Shown here one piece after another: positions 1 to 10,761 of a stretch of 36,158 nt of DNA. The position numbers and the translations under genes are program-made. This DNA comes from Akkermansia muciniphila. GTDB taxonomy: Bacteria; Verrucomicrobiota; Verrucomicrobiia; Methylacidiphilales; CAMAQI01. Each line of letters starts with the position of its first letter. Positions within the stretch are counted from its first letter, which is position 1. The notes beneath the pieces were generated by a model, which had not been told where the DNA came from, searched no databases, and saw nothing but the letters and a program-made list of their open reading frames with translations. The DNA lies in contig CAMCYL010000020.1 in the NCBI GenBank assembly GCA_945883905.1, positions 1 through 36,158 on the forward strand. The letters run 5' to 3'.

Positions 1-219
1 TAAGACGGAATCGCTGTTACCAGTCTTCTTTCCGGGTTTATGCTTGCCCCACCGAGGGCTGCGTCTTAATCCTAATCCCCTCTTTTAAAAAATCCACTTC
101 ACTACGGTGCCATTCCCCATTCCATGGGGTCTCTTGCTCTAAGGAAGGCTGGAAAGCAAGAAAAGAGCTTTGATTTTTACTAATATCGTCCGAATAAAGG
201 TTAATTTCAGAGGAGGATT
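1..219. other. Non-coding left edge, no gene recognised
   Basis: No convincing gene lies here. A short minus-strand open frame (38-244) runs from the repeat into this stretch, but it has no recognisable motif and its first codons belong to the repeat. Two small inverted repeats are visible: TAAGACG at 1-7 against CGTCTTA at 62-68, and CCCCAT/ATGGGG around 117-131 with a 3-base loop. Neither is followed by a T run, so neither is a clear terminator. The first may be cut by the window edge. Confidence 0.5.
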
Positions 220-661
220 TAATTCTAAAGCAGTTCTCGCGCAACGCCGCGACGCCGCCACGTCAGAGGGAGAGGGTCGTGAGCTCATTCCTTTCGGCGC
301 CTCCTTCGTCGGCTGCCGCCTCCCGAGAATCTCTCCCGTTTTTTTGAAAAAAAGATTTTCAAAAAACGATCGAGTTTCTCTTGAGGGGATCGGTTTCACC
401 TCTCCTCGGAAAGAGCTCACGATCCTCTCAGGGATAAATTCTCGGATTATTTTTGTATGAAGGGGGGGGAAGTTCTGAGCTCAAGAGCGTAAGCGATAGA
501 TCCCTGTTTTTAAAAAGAGATCGAAAGCTCGTTTTCGAGAAGTATTTAAAAATAGGGAGGAGGCTCGGAGGAGCCGTGGTCAGAACGAGGGGGGGAGTAG
601 GGATTTAACGTCGCGTCGTGGCGTCGTTGCGTGAGACAATGTATTTAAGGTTTTTTTGTTT
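220..661 (+). repeat. Palindromic MITE-like repeat, copy 1
   Basis: This stretch is repeated with high similarity at 5980-6420 in the same orientation, and its middle recurs at 35868-35963. It has terminal inverted repeats (235-263 against 608-636, 24 of 29 bases matching) and two nested hairpin groups between them. The first group pairs 271-291 with 408-428 and contains GTTTTTTTGAAAA (338-350) against TTTTCAAAAAAC (356-367). The second pairs 472-478 with 580-586, 501-514 with 545-558 (13 of 14), and TCGAAA (521-526) with TTTCGA (533-538). No transposase is inside, which fits a non-autonomous element. The minus-strand open frame over it (139-420) is not kept in register in copy 2, so I read it as chance. 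The element ends about 30 bases before the gyrB ribosome binding site. Confidence 0.85.
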
Positions 662-664
662 CCG

Positions 665-3290
<2,626 letters not shown>

Positions 3291-3355
3291 TTTTACCACA
3301 CATTACTTCTTTGTTGTTTGTGGCTCGATTCATTAAAAGGATCTCTTAATTTGAT

Positions 3356-4660
3356 ATGAATGCCTTGTTGTTTGGATTGATGTCAGGAGAGGGATCTTCG
3401 ATTCCTCTTTGGAGCGTTGTTCCATTTGTGGTTTTGCTGCTGTTAATTGCCTCGATGCCTTTTATCCATAAACATTGGTGGGAGGAGCATTATCCGAAGG
3501 TCGCGATCGGGTTTGCGATACTCGTCGTTGGATACTACGGTTTTATTCGCGGGGATTGGAGGACGATATTCCATACGGGTCATGAATATATTAGTTTTAT
3601 GGCCTTGGTGGTTTCGCTGTATGTGGTGGCAGGGGGGATTCATATTCGAACACAAGGAGAGGCGACCCCTTTTGTGAATACACTTTTTCTTGGTTTTGGT
3701 GCGGCGATTGCGAATATCATTGGGACGACGGGGGCCTCGATGCTTTTGATTCGTCCGTGGATTCGGATGAATAAATATCGGGTCACGGATTATCACATTG
3801 TTTTTTTTATCTTTATCGTGAGTAATGTCGGTGGGTGCTTAACCCCGATTGGAGATCCTCCTTTATTTTTAGGTTATCTTAAAGGAATTCCTTTTTTTTG
3901 GACCTTGGAGAAGTTTTGGCCTGCTTGGTTGGCGGCGGTTTCGATATTGTTGATTGTATTTTATGGGATCGATCGTTTAAATTTTTCGAAGATTTCTGAA
4001 AGCGTTCGAGAAGATCAGGGAAAGGGTTCGCTTTGTAAAATAGAGGGGAAAAGGAACCTTCTTCCGTTGCTTGTGATTTTGGGATCTGTTTTTATTAAAG
4101 AGCCGCTTTTTTTGAGAGAGATCATCATGTTTGCGGCGGCTGGATATTCTTATTGGAGTACACCGAAACCGATCTTTGAGGCGAACCATTTTAATTTTGA
4201 ACCGATTAAAGAGGTTGGTTGGCTGTTTCTCGGAATCTTTGCGACGATGATGCCGGCATTGGGGTATTTAGGGGCGAATGCTGCGCAGTTGGGACTCGAT
4301 TCGCCGCTTAAGTTTTATTGGGTGACAGGTCTCCTTTCGGGAGCTTTGGATAATGCACCGACCTATCTGACTTTTTTAAGTGCGTTGTTGGGGCTCCATG
4401 GGAGAAGTATTGAAAATCCGGCTGATTTGTTGTGGCTTATTTCAGAGAAGGGACTTTGGGTGGAGGCGATCTCGCTGGGGGCCGTATTTTTTGGTGCTTT
4501 GACCTATATTGGAAATGGACCGAATTTGATGGTGAAGACAATTGCCGAACAGTCTAAAATAAAAGTTCCCTCTTTTTTTGGATATATCTTTCGGTTTTCT
4601 CTTCCGATTTTAATTCCGATTGTAGCCTTGTTGGGTTGGATATTCTTTAGATCTTCTTGA
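3356..4660 (+). CDS. Sodium:proton antiporter / citrate-transporter-like membrane protein
   Basis: Polytopic inner-membrane protein of 434 residues with about ten hydrophobic segments. Conserved-looking loops include a Gly-Thr-Thr-Gly-Ala-Ser stretch near 122-128, GGCLTPIGDPPLF near 159-171, DNAPTYLTF near 331, and GNGPNLM near 385. These resemble the ion-transporter superfamily members annotated as CitMHS-like or NhaD-type antiporters, where the paired TPIGDPP and NGPN loops probably form the ion or substrate site. Exchange of Na+ for H+ is the most likely activity, but citrate or another carboxylate cannot be excluded. It lies 65 bases after gyrB with no clear terminator between, and is convergent with the methyltransferase that follows (32 bases between stops). 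Confidence 0.7.
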   Translation: MNALLFGLMSGEGSSIPLWSVVPFVVLLLLIASMPFIHKHWWEEHYPKVAIGFAILVVGYYGFIRGDWRTIFHTGHEYISFMALVVSLYVVAGGIHIRTQGEATPFVNTLFLGFGAAIANIIGTTGASMLLIRPWIRMNKYRVTDYHIVFFIFIVSNVGGCLTPIGDPPLFLGYLKGIPFFWTLEKFWPAWLAAVSILLIVFYGIDRLNFSKISESVREDQGKGSLCKIEGKRNLLPLLVILGSVFIKEPLFLREIIMFAAAGYSYWSTPKPIFEANHFNFEPIKEVGWLFLGIFATMMPALGYLGANAAQLGLDSPLKFYWVTGLLSGALDNAPTYLTFLSALLGLHGRSIENPADLLWLISEKGLWVEAISLGAVFFGALTYIGNGPNLMVKTIAEQSKIKVPSFFGYIFRFSLPILIPIVALLGWIFFRSS

Positions 4661-4692
4661 GAGTGGATTAGAATTAAAGGGGGAGATTTCAG

Positions 4693-5862
4693 TTATATTT
4701 TTTCGTAGAGACTGCCGTAGAGATAAGAGGACTCGGGGATTTGAAGGATAATGGGATGATCTGGGTTTTGGCGGAAAGTTTTGCGGAAACGCAGTAAGGT
4801 GTTCACATCGGAGGCGGCAAAGGAGACCATCTCCTCCCATTCGGCGGCAGAGATATTGTGAGAGCAGCAGAAGGTTGCAAGTAATCCCCCGGGAGTGAGA
4901 AGTTTGACGGCACGGAGATGAAGATCGTGGTAGCCTCTCATTGCGGATTCGATATTCGCTTTATTTTTTGTAAAGGAGGGAGGATCGAGGATCACGAGAT
5001 CGAAAGTACGTCCCTCTTGTTCATATTGGCGAAGAAGATCGAAGGCATTGCCGTGTTGAGTTTCAAGTTTGAGTCCGTTGAGCACTGCGGCGGCTTTAGC
5101 TCTTTCGAGGGCGCTTGCATCTTGATCGATGGCAAGACAGGAGGTGGCTCCTGCTTTCAGTGCGGCGAGAGAGAATCCCCCTTGATAAGAGAAGATATCA
5201 AGGACTCGACGATGGGCCGCCACTTTAGCGATTTCTGTGTAGTTCTCGATTTGATCGAGATAAAAACCGGTTTTATGACCTTGCATAAGATCGACGGGAA
5301 ATTTGATTCCTCCGAACTGTACCTCGGTTTTGAACGGTTCCGTTCCGGAGAAGATTGTTTTGTTTATGGGAAGACCTTCAAGCGTTCGGACTTGAGCGTC
5401 ATTACGAAGAAGAATTCCTTGAGGGAGAAATCGATTTTGGAGGATTCGACAGATCATCTCCTCTCGATTACTCATCGCTTTGGTCAAGGTTTGAACGACG
5501 ATGTAGGGAGGGAAAAAATCGACGATAAGTCCAGGGAGTCCATCGGCTTCTGACCAAACGATTCGTTTAGATTCGGAAAGGAGGGGGATTGATTTCCGGT
5601 GTTGAATTGCGAGATCGATTTTTTCAGAGATAAAGCGCTCATCGAGAGCGATCATTTGGCGTGAGAGACGACGAAAAACAATTTGTGATTGGGGATTATA
5701 CACTCCGGTTCCGAGCAGGGTTCCTTTGGAGGTATAAAGATGAGCGAGATCGGAATCGGAATTAATCACCTCCTCGACCTCATTGCCGAAGACCCATGGA
5801 TGACCCCGTAAAATGCGATGTCGACCGGACGGTTTTAGTTTGAGAGCAGGAATAGTGTTCAT
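4693..5862 (-). CDS. rlmI: Class I SAM-dependent rRNA methyltransferase, RlmI-like
   Basis: Probable 23S rRNA cytosine-5 methyltransferase of 389 residues. The N-terminal ~75 residues fit a PUA domain (GRHRILRGHPWVF near 13-25). A linker domain follows, then GHKTGFYLDQ (195-204), typical of the RlmI/RlmK family, and a Rossmann methyltransferase core with SAM motif VLDIFSYQGGFS (220-231). DPPSFTK (293-299) and the FCCSH motif (331-335) carry the expected catalytic region. E. coli RlmI modifies C1962; the same target here is inferred from family. The ATG at 5862 has no strong Shine-Dalgarno site. The gene is alone: the second repeat copy separates it from the next minus-strand gene. Confidence 0.85.
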   Translation of the reverse strand: MNTIPALKLKPSGRHRILRGHPWVFGNEVEEVINSDSDLAHLYTSKGTLLGTGVYNPQSQIVFRRLSRQMIALDERFISEKIDLAIQHRKSIPLLSESKRIVWSEADGLPGLIVDFFPPYIVVQTLTKAMSNREEMICRILQNRFLPQGILLRNDAQVRTLEGLPINKTIFSGTEPFKTEVQFGGIKFPVDLMQGHKTGFYLDQIENYTEIAKVAAHRRVLDIFSYQGGFSLAALKAGATSCLAIDQDASALERAKAAAVLNGLKLETQHGNAFDLLRQYEQEGRTFDLVILDPPSFTKNKANIESAMRGYHDLHLRAVKLLTPGGLLATFCCSHNISAAEWEEMVSFAASDVNTLLRFRKTFRQNPDHPIILQIPESSYLYGSLYEKI

Positions 5863-5979
5863 GGGGAAAGGAGAGTCTTACCTTGAAGCGGAAAGGAGGC
5901 AAAGCAAAATTACCCCAGTTCTTGCACTACCGTCCAAAACAACTTTGGATTTGAGAGGGAAAATCGAAGAGGGGGATTG

Positions 5980-6420
5980 AAATCCTAAAGCAGTTCTCAC
6001 GCAACGCCGCTACGCCGCAACGTCAGAAAGGGAGATGATCGTGAGCTCATTCCTTTCGGCGCCTCCTTTGTCGGCTGCCGCCTCCCGAGAATCTCTCCCG
6101 TTTCTTTGAAAAAAGGAATTTCAAAAAACGATCGAGTTTCTCTGGAGGGGATCGGTTTCACCTCACCTCGGAAAGAGCTCACGATCCTCTCCGTGAGAAA
6201 TTCTCGGATTTTTTTTGTATCATGTGGGGAAGTTCTGAGCCCAAGAGCGTAAGCGATAGTTCCCTGTTTTTAAAAAGGATCGAAAGCTCGTTTTCGAGAA
6301 CTTTTTAAAAATAGGGAAGAGGCTCGAAAGAGCCGTGGTCAGAACGAGGGGGGGGTAGGGATTTAACGTTGCGGCGTGGCGTCGTTGCGTGAGACAATGT
6401 ATTTAAGTTTTTTTGTTTTA
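5980..6420 (+). repeat. Palindromic MITE-like repeat, copy 2
   Basis: Second copy of the element at 220-661, same orientation. Its terminal inverted repeats are better preserved: 5995-6023 against 6366-6394 match at 27 of 29 bases. The internal GTGAGCTC hairpin and the GTTCTGA/TCAGAAC hairpin are both kept, including paired changes that preserve folding. It fills most of the gap between the RlmI-like gene and the two glycosyltransferases (5863-6480), which otherwise holds no gene. The minus-strand open frame here (5997-6182) starts like that in copy 1 but diverges by frameshift, so it is not called. Confidence 0.85.
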
Positions 6421-6480
6421 GTGGCACCAATGCAGTTCTTGTATGGAGGTGGATTTTAATTCCTAATGCATGAAATGGGA

Positions 6481-7518
6481 TTAGAGAGGGGAATAAAAAC
6501 GATAAATTCGGAGGGCGAGAGTGGATCCAAAATAGGAGCAGAGGTGAATCAGGTGATGGTAGGTTTTTTGAAGGTTTGATCGGGGATCCTGAAAGTTAAG
6601 GGGGTGAAGGAGAGGGTTTGAGGGAGCTAATTTTTGACGATAGATTTCCCACGGGAGATCCCAAATATCGAGGAGGGAGAGGCTTTCTTTTTTGTATTTT
6701 GCAAGATGAAGTAGGATTTCTTCAATAAACCAGGGAAAGGAGTCATCGAAGGAATTGGAGAGAATGAGACCATGATGTTCGTAATTGAGAATCCATTTTT
6801 GAGGGATGGGCGAGGTTTGCTCATCCCATGTTTCGCGGGCAATGGCATAGAGGAGATTGATCCGAATTGAGTTGAGAAGGGATTGGGGACCCTTTTCCCA
6901 TTCGAGAATTCGCCAATGGATTTGTTTGATTTGAGTTCGTTTCCAAGCGGAAAATTGATAGTGAAGGAGGGGTAAATTAAAGGGGGTTGTTCGATCATGA
7001 AACTGTCGAGGAACCGGTGGAAAATGGAGGAACCCTTCAAAGGGATAGTCGGCCTTTGCGTCGTCCCAGTAAACACAACGTTTTCTTCGATCAGACCAAA
7101 CGCCATTAGGTTCGGTTCTGTATTCAAGGGCGTTTTTCCAAAGCATAATCCAAGGGAGGGAGAGAGAACTTCCTGGAGCATGGAGCGTGTCGACAAGTTG
7201 ATTTTGAGTGGATTGATCGAGAATTTCTGCAGATAAAATTTCATCGGCATCTAAGGTAAAAACAATGGCTTGTGAATGAATTTCACGAGCCGCATAAAAT
7301 AGATCATGGCGTCGATGATATTCTGAGGTTGGATAGTGCGATTGAAAGGGAAGGACTTTGACTTTGGGAAATCGCTGGCAGATTTCGAGGCTTTGGTCAT
7401 TACATCCCGAATCGAGAATCAAAATATGATCGGCCCAGAGACTTGTGGTTCCCAGAAATTTTTCAAGGATCCAAGCCTCATTTCGGATCGGAGTGGTGAC
7501 GATAAAAGGGGGTCTCAT
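6481..7518 (-). CDS. Family 2-like glycosyltransferase
   Basis: A 345-residue GT-A fold glycosyltransferase acting in the cytoplasm or at the inner membrane face. IVTTPIRNEAW (6-16) opens the nucleotide-sugar binding domain, DSGCNDQS (36-43) is the usual second motif, and LDADE (89-93) supplies the DxD metal-binding site. The C-terminal half has no recognisable domain. The ATG at 7518 overlaps the TGA of the upstream glycosyltransferase as ATGA, so it is preferred over a TTG three codons earlier; the two are probably translationally coupled. Donor and acceptor are unknown; cell-surface polysaccharide or glycolipid synthesis is the usual role. Confidence 0.75.
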   Translation of the reverse strand: MRPPFIVTTPIRNEAWILEKFLGTTSLWADHILILDSGCNDQSLEICQRFPKVKVLPFQSHYPTSEYHRRHDLFYAAREIHSQAIVFTLDADEILSAEILDQSTQNQLVDTLHAPGSSLSLPWIMLWKNALEYRTEPNGVWSDRRKRCVYWDDAKADYPFEGFLHFPPVPRQFHDRTTPFNLPLLHYQFSAWKRTQIKQIHWRILEWEKGPQSLLNSIRINLLYAIARETWDEQTSPIPQKWILNYEHHGLILSNSFDDSFPWFIEEILLHLAKYKKESLSLLDIWDLPWEIYRQKLAPSNPLLHPLNFQDPRSNLQKTYHHLIHLCSYFGSTLALRIYRFYSPL

Positions 7519-8273
7519 GGGAGCCAAGAGTAGAGGAGTCGATTTCGGGCACGGGTGATTTGATGGAGGAATCGATAGTAGGGGTTTTTTGTATAAAGAG
7601 AGGCGATCTGGTACTGTTCCTTAAAGAGTTTCACTGTGTTTTGGGCCGATTTCGAATGGGGATGCCAACGAAATTGAGAGAGCACTTGATCCGTAATCCA
7701 AGGGGAGTGAAGGGTGGAAAGTCGCAGCCAGTATTCGTAGTCGAAACCGAGGTGATAGGGGGCTAGGTCGCCGGCTTTTAAGAAGAGTTCTTTTCGGATG
7801 AAGACGGACATCTGCGGGATCGGATTTTCAAAATAGAGCAGCTCAGTTCGATAGTTTTTTAAGAGCCAATTCTTATAGGATTGATGGAGATTTCGGGTCG
7901 GTTTTCCATTGAGATCGATGATTTCAAATTGACCGACGATCCATTGGATCGTCGGATGTTTTTTAAATACTTTTTCAACTTGAAGTAGAGCCCCTGATTT
8001 CAAGGTATCATCGGAATTCAACCAACAAAGGATCTCTCCTTGGGAACGGTGGAATCCTCGGTTAATCGCATCGTATTGTCCGTTATCTTTTTCGCAGTGA
8101 ATCGAGGAGGAGGGGAGAAGGGATTGAGCAAGCTTAATACTACCATCGGTTGATCCGGCATCTTGGTAGATAATCTCCCCTTCGACCTCTTGAAGATTCC
8201 TTTGAATCGATTCTAGCGTATGACTGAGGAAGGGCATTCCGTTGAGGCAAGGAACGGTAATGGAGAAAGTCAT
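7515..8273 (-). CDS. Family 2 glycosyltransferase
   Basis: A 252-residue GT2 enzyme. SITVPCLNG (4-12), QDAGSTDGS (37-45), DNGQYDA (63-69) and NSDD (86-89) follow the order seen in WcaA/SpsA-like transferases; the last is the DxD metal site. QDAGSTDG and the DNGQYDAINRG stretch are typical of a subgroup in capsule and O-antigen clusters. It overlaps the next glycosyltransferase gene by four bases and starts 11 bases after the HDOD gene stop, so the three may be one transcript. No membrane segment is evident. The sugar transferred cannot be inferred. Confidence 0.85.
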   Translation of the reverse strand: MTFSITVPCLNGMPFLSHTLESIQRNLQEVEGEIIYQDAGSTDGSIKLAQSLLPSSSIHCEKDNGQYDAINRGFHRSQGEILCWLNSDDTLKSGALLQVEKVFKKHPTIQWIVGQFEIIDLNGKPTRNLHQSYKNWLLKNYRTELLYFENPIPQMSVFIRKELFLKAGDLAPYHLGFDYEYWLRLSTLHSPWITDQVLSQFRWHPHSKSAQNTVKLFKEQYQIASLYTKNPYYRFLHQITRARNRLLYSWLP

Positions 8274-8284
8274 TGGGGGGGGTG

Positions 8285-9220
8285 TTAGGTCAGAGAATCA
8301 GCGAGGGAGCGAACGTCTAAGACCTCTTTTTCAAAGTCGATATCGAGTTTTCGTCCTGATTTGTAGGCGATCAATTGATTCCATTCGGGGGAGTTGAAGA
8401 GCTCTGCTGGCTTTGTTTTGGGAACTTCTTCCAAATTGACCTCGTAGGCATTTGCACAGAGATCGGCGAATTGAAGAACATGGGAAAGAATTCGACTTTC
8501 GGCTTTCGGATTTTTTTCGGGGGCGTGATGCCATCGAACCGCCTCAATCGCACGGGGGCTTAATTCCCAACGATCACAAAGATTGGCGGAGACATCGGAG
8601 TGGACAAAACCGAGGATCGACTTTTCAGCATTTTCGGCACTGCACTGATCCTCGGACATGAGATGAATAACCTCTTGAAAAAGTTCGGGGAAGATTCGTT
8701 GTAAAAATAGTTTTCCGCTATCATGAAGTAGACCAGAGATATATTCATCGCCGGTTTCATCATCAAAATAGGGATAAAGGAGCTCTGTAAATCGTGCTGT
8801 GAGAATACTATGTTTCCAAAACTCTGCCCAGTTTGCTTTCACTTTGAATCCGTAAAAGCTACTGATCGTTCCGTGAAGACAAAGGATTTTTCGGAGTTGT
8901 TTGATTCCGAGTCGTTGTAGGCAATCGTGTAGTTGATGTAGATTTCCTCCTCCGTAGGTACTGACATTGGCAGAGCGCACTAATTGAGCCGTCAGACTAG
9001 GATCAAGACGAGCGGTTTTCTCGATTTCTTCGAGAGTGAAGTTATCGGATTTAATGATTTTTTCTATTTTTCGGACAATTGCTGGGAAGGTGGGAATATT
9101 AGGGCTATGGGCAAGAAAGGAGAGTAGTTGTTTATGAAGATCCTCTTTCAAGGTATAGGCATCTCCGTCGCTTTTGATGAATCGTTGTAAAAATCCAGTC
9201 GTGAACTTGGAGTCTGCCAT
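8285..9220 (-). CDS. HDOD domain signalling protein
   Basis: A 311-residue cytoplasmic protein built almost entirely of one HDOD domain (about 40-240). LDPSLTAQLVRSAN (72-85) is the conserved helical start and the region after it carries HD-type positions: H137 in WKHS, HDSGK (166-170), HSDV (207-210) and the HH pair at 231-232. HDOD proteins are HD-like domains that usually lack a full metal site and work in signalling, biofilm or stress control; here HD and the other histidines appear kept, so phosphohydrolase activity is not excluded. No receiver or GGDEF domain is attached. It is divergent from the DUF4159 gene across a 204-base spacer. Confidence 0.85.
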   Translation of the reverse strand: MADSKFTTGFLQRFIKSDGDAYTLKEDLHKQLLSFLAHSPNIPTFPAIVRKIEKIIKSDNFTLEEIEKTARLDPSLTAQLVRSANVSTYGGGNLHQLHDCLQRLGIKQLRKILCLHGTISSFYGFKVKANWAEFWKHSILTARFTELLYPYFDDETGDEYISGLLHDSGKLFLQRIFPELFQEVIHLMSEDQCSAENAEKSILGFVHSDVSANLCDRWELSPRAIEAVRWHHAPEKNPKAESRILSHVLQFADLCANAYEVNLEEVPKTKPAELFNSPEWNQLIAYKSGRKLDIDFEKEVLDVRSLADSLT

Positions 9221-9325
9221 AACTGGAGAGTAAAGACTGTTTTTGATAAAAAAAAGAAGATTTTTTATGAGAAAATAAGGAGGAGGCAGGGGCTATCGAG
9301 TTATTGAGCTGAGAAAGAGGGATGA

Positions 9326-9354
9326 GTGAATATTTGAATACGTTTCAAATTCAC
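9326..9354. promoter_or_regulatory. AT-rich palindrome in divergent spacer, possible operator
   Basis: GTGAATATTTGAA (9326-9338) can pair with TTCAAATTCAC (9344-9354) apart from a two-base bulge. It lies midway between the divergent HDOD and DUF4159 genes, where shared control would be expected. It is followed by TTTTCTT, so a weak terminator is an alternative, but no plus-strand gene ends upstream. The binding protein is unknown. Confidence 0.3.
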
Positions 9355-9424
9355 TTTTCTTAAGGGCTCGGAAGATTTAGTGAAAGATCGTTTGAGAGTC
9401 CATTTTTCGTTCGTAGTTTAAAGT

Positions 9425-10699
9425 ATGCACCAGATTCGAAGACCTCATTGGACGGAACGATTTCAAAAATCCCCCTATTTTTTAGGAGCCTTTCTGTTTC
9501 ATCTCATTATCGGTTGTTTTTTTGCTCTTTATATCGTTTTTCCTGCGCCAAAAGTTCGTGAGTTGGATCCGATAACGATTATTTTACCTCCTGTGGATTC
9601 AATTTCGACCCCAATGTCCTCTGAGAGCCTTACGGATGCAGATCGTCGAGAGACAGGAGTGGAGGTCGCCTTGAGTGCTCCGATTTCGATTCCGAATCCC
9701 TCTGTAGGGATTGAAAAATCGATGATTACGGTGGAGTCCTTGAAACCGAATGAATGGGTCGTGGTCAAAGGCGAAGTTCCAGTCCGGAGTATTCAAGCGA
9801 TCGCAAAAGAGACTCAAAAATCGGGATTAGAAATGATAAAATTAGGAAAGGAGAAAAATCATCAAGATCGGATGAAATTTATTGAAAAATGGTATTCCGA
9901 TTCGACACAAAACAGCTCTCAACGAGTTGCCTCATTTACGGTTTATGTCGGTCAAGTGGCGGGATTAAATTCTCGTGGGTTATTACGGGATGAGAATGGG
10001 ATTGAGGGGGGACCCTTGGCGAATTTAGTGACGACGGCGCAATATTGGGGGCGTCAAACGATGAAGCCTAAGCTGAGTTCAGAATTCATGAATTTAGCGG
10101 ATGAGAGTTTAATGGATAAAGCCCCTCCCTTTCTCTTTTTAAGTGGGAGTCAGGACTTTACCTTAACCGAAAAAGAGGTGCTTAATTTACAAGAATATCT
10201 TCGAGTGGGAGGAGCTATTTGGGCGGATAATGGATTGGCGGGAAAAGGGTCTCGATTTGATATTGCATTTCGACGGGAGATGAAGCGAGTGGTGGGGGTT
10301 GCTGAATTTGAAATTCTTCCGATTGAGCATTCGCTTTTTCAGGGGCCGAAGGCACTTTTACAGATTGTCACGATTCCGGAGGGAATGAATTACCGAAACG
10401 ATCCGATAGAGGTCGTGAAGGTTGATGGAGAAATTGGGATTATTTATACGCCGAACAATTATACGGACATGATGCGGATGGTCTTTCAATCTCCGATCAA
10501 GTTTAAAGACAATGAGCCTGTTATTATGAATTCACAGGAGGCGATGCTTCGTCAAAAGCCCTCGACTCCGATGGGGATGTGGCTGGGGAGAGAGAGTTAT
10601 TTTAGAAATTTTGAGCCGGAGAGTTGTGAACAGGTTTTTCGAGTGGGGGTGAATTTAATGTTCCATCTTTTGTGCCGATGGCAGGATCGATTGGGTTGA
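9425..10699 (+). CDS. Membrane-anchored DUF4159 protein
   Basis: A 424-residue protein with one N-terminal membrane segment (about 18-40), a low-complexity periplasmic linker, and a C-terminal DUF4159 domain from about residue 165. Typical features of the domain are the tyrosine-and-tryptophan region TTAQYWGRQ, the FLFLSGSQDFTL stretch near 235, EYLRVGGAIWADN, and FRREMKRV followed by the IEHSLF region. The fold is thought to be related to glutamine-amidotransferase-like domains, and members sit beside MoxR/VWA genes in other bacteria; the biochemical role is unknown. Here the neighbour is a RodZ-like gene 62 bases downstream. The ATG at 9425 begins the positively charged stretch before the membrane segment, which supports this start. 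Confidence 0.75.
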   Translation: MHQIRRPHWTERFQKSPYFLGAFLFHLIIGCFFALYIVFPAPKVRELDPITIILPPVDSISTPMSSESLTDADRRETGVEVALSAPISIPNPSVGIEKSMITVESLKPNEWVVVKGEVPVRSIQAIAKETQKSGLEMIKLGKEKNHQDRMKFIEKWYSDSTQNSSQRVASFTVYVGQVAGLNSRGLLRDENGIEGGPLANLVTTAQYWGRQTMKPKLSSEFMNLADESLMDKAPPFLFLSGSQDFTLTEKEVLNLQEYLRVGGAIWADNGLAGKGSRFDIAFRREMKRVVGVAEFEILPIEHSLFQGPKALLQIVTIPEGMNYRNDPIEVVKVDGEIGIIYTPNNYTDMMRMVFQSPIKFKDNEPVIMNSQEAMLRQKPSTPMGMWLGRESYFRNFEPESCEQVFRVGVNLMFHLLCRWQDRLG

Positions 10700-10761
10700 A
10701 GGAGGGGGGTATTTTGGGTCTTGCCTGTGGAATGGATTGATCTAGTTTTTGCCTACTTAAC

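Noticed and set aside
1-68. Possible fragment of a mobile element or intron end at the left edge
   Set aside because: Only an inverted pair at 1-7 and 62-68 is visible; no group II domain V or transposase end was found, so I do not call it.
139-420. Minus-strand open frame in repeat copy 1 that begins like one in copy 2 (5997-6182)
   Set aside because: The shared start follows from the repeat itself. The frames diverge by indels, end at different places, and show no codon-level constraint, so a protein is unlikely.
170-460. Plus-strand open frame over repeat copy 1
   Set aside because: No ribosome site or motif, and it is not kept in copy 2.
4918-5553. A 211-codon plus-strand open frame opposite the methyltransferase
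   Set aside because: It is the antisense shadow of the RlmI-like gene; no recognisable domain.
6627-7250. Second minus-strand open frame inside the glycosyltransferase gene
   Set aside because: Frame-shifted reading of the same gene; the main frame has the DxD motif and coupled start.
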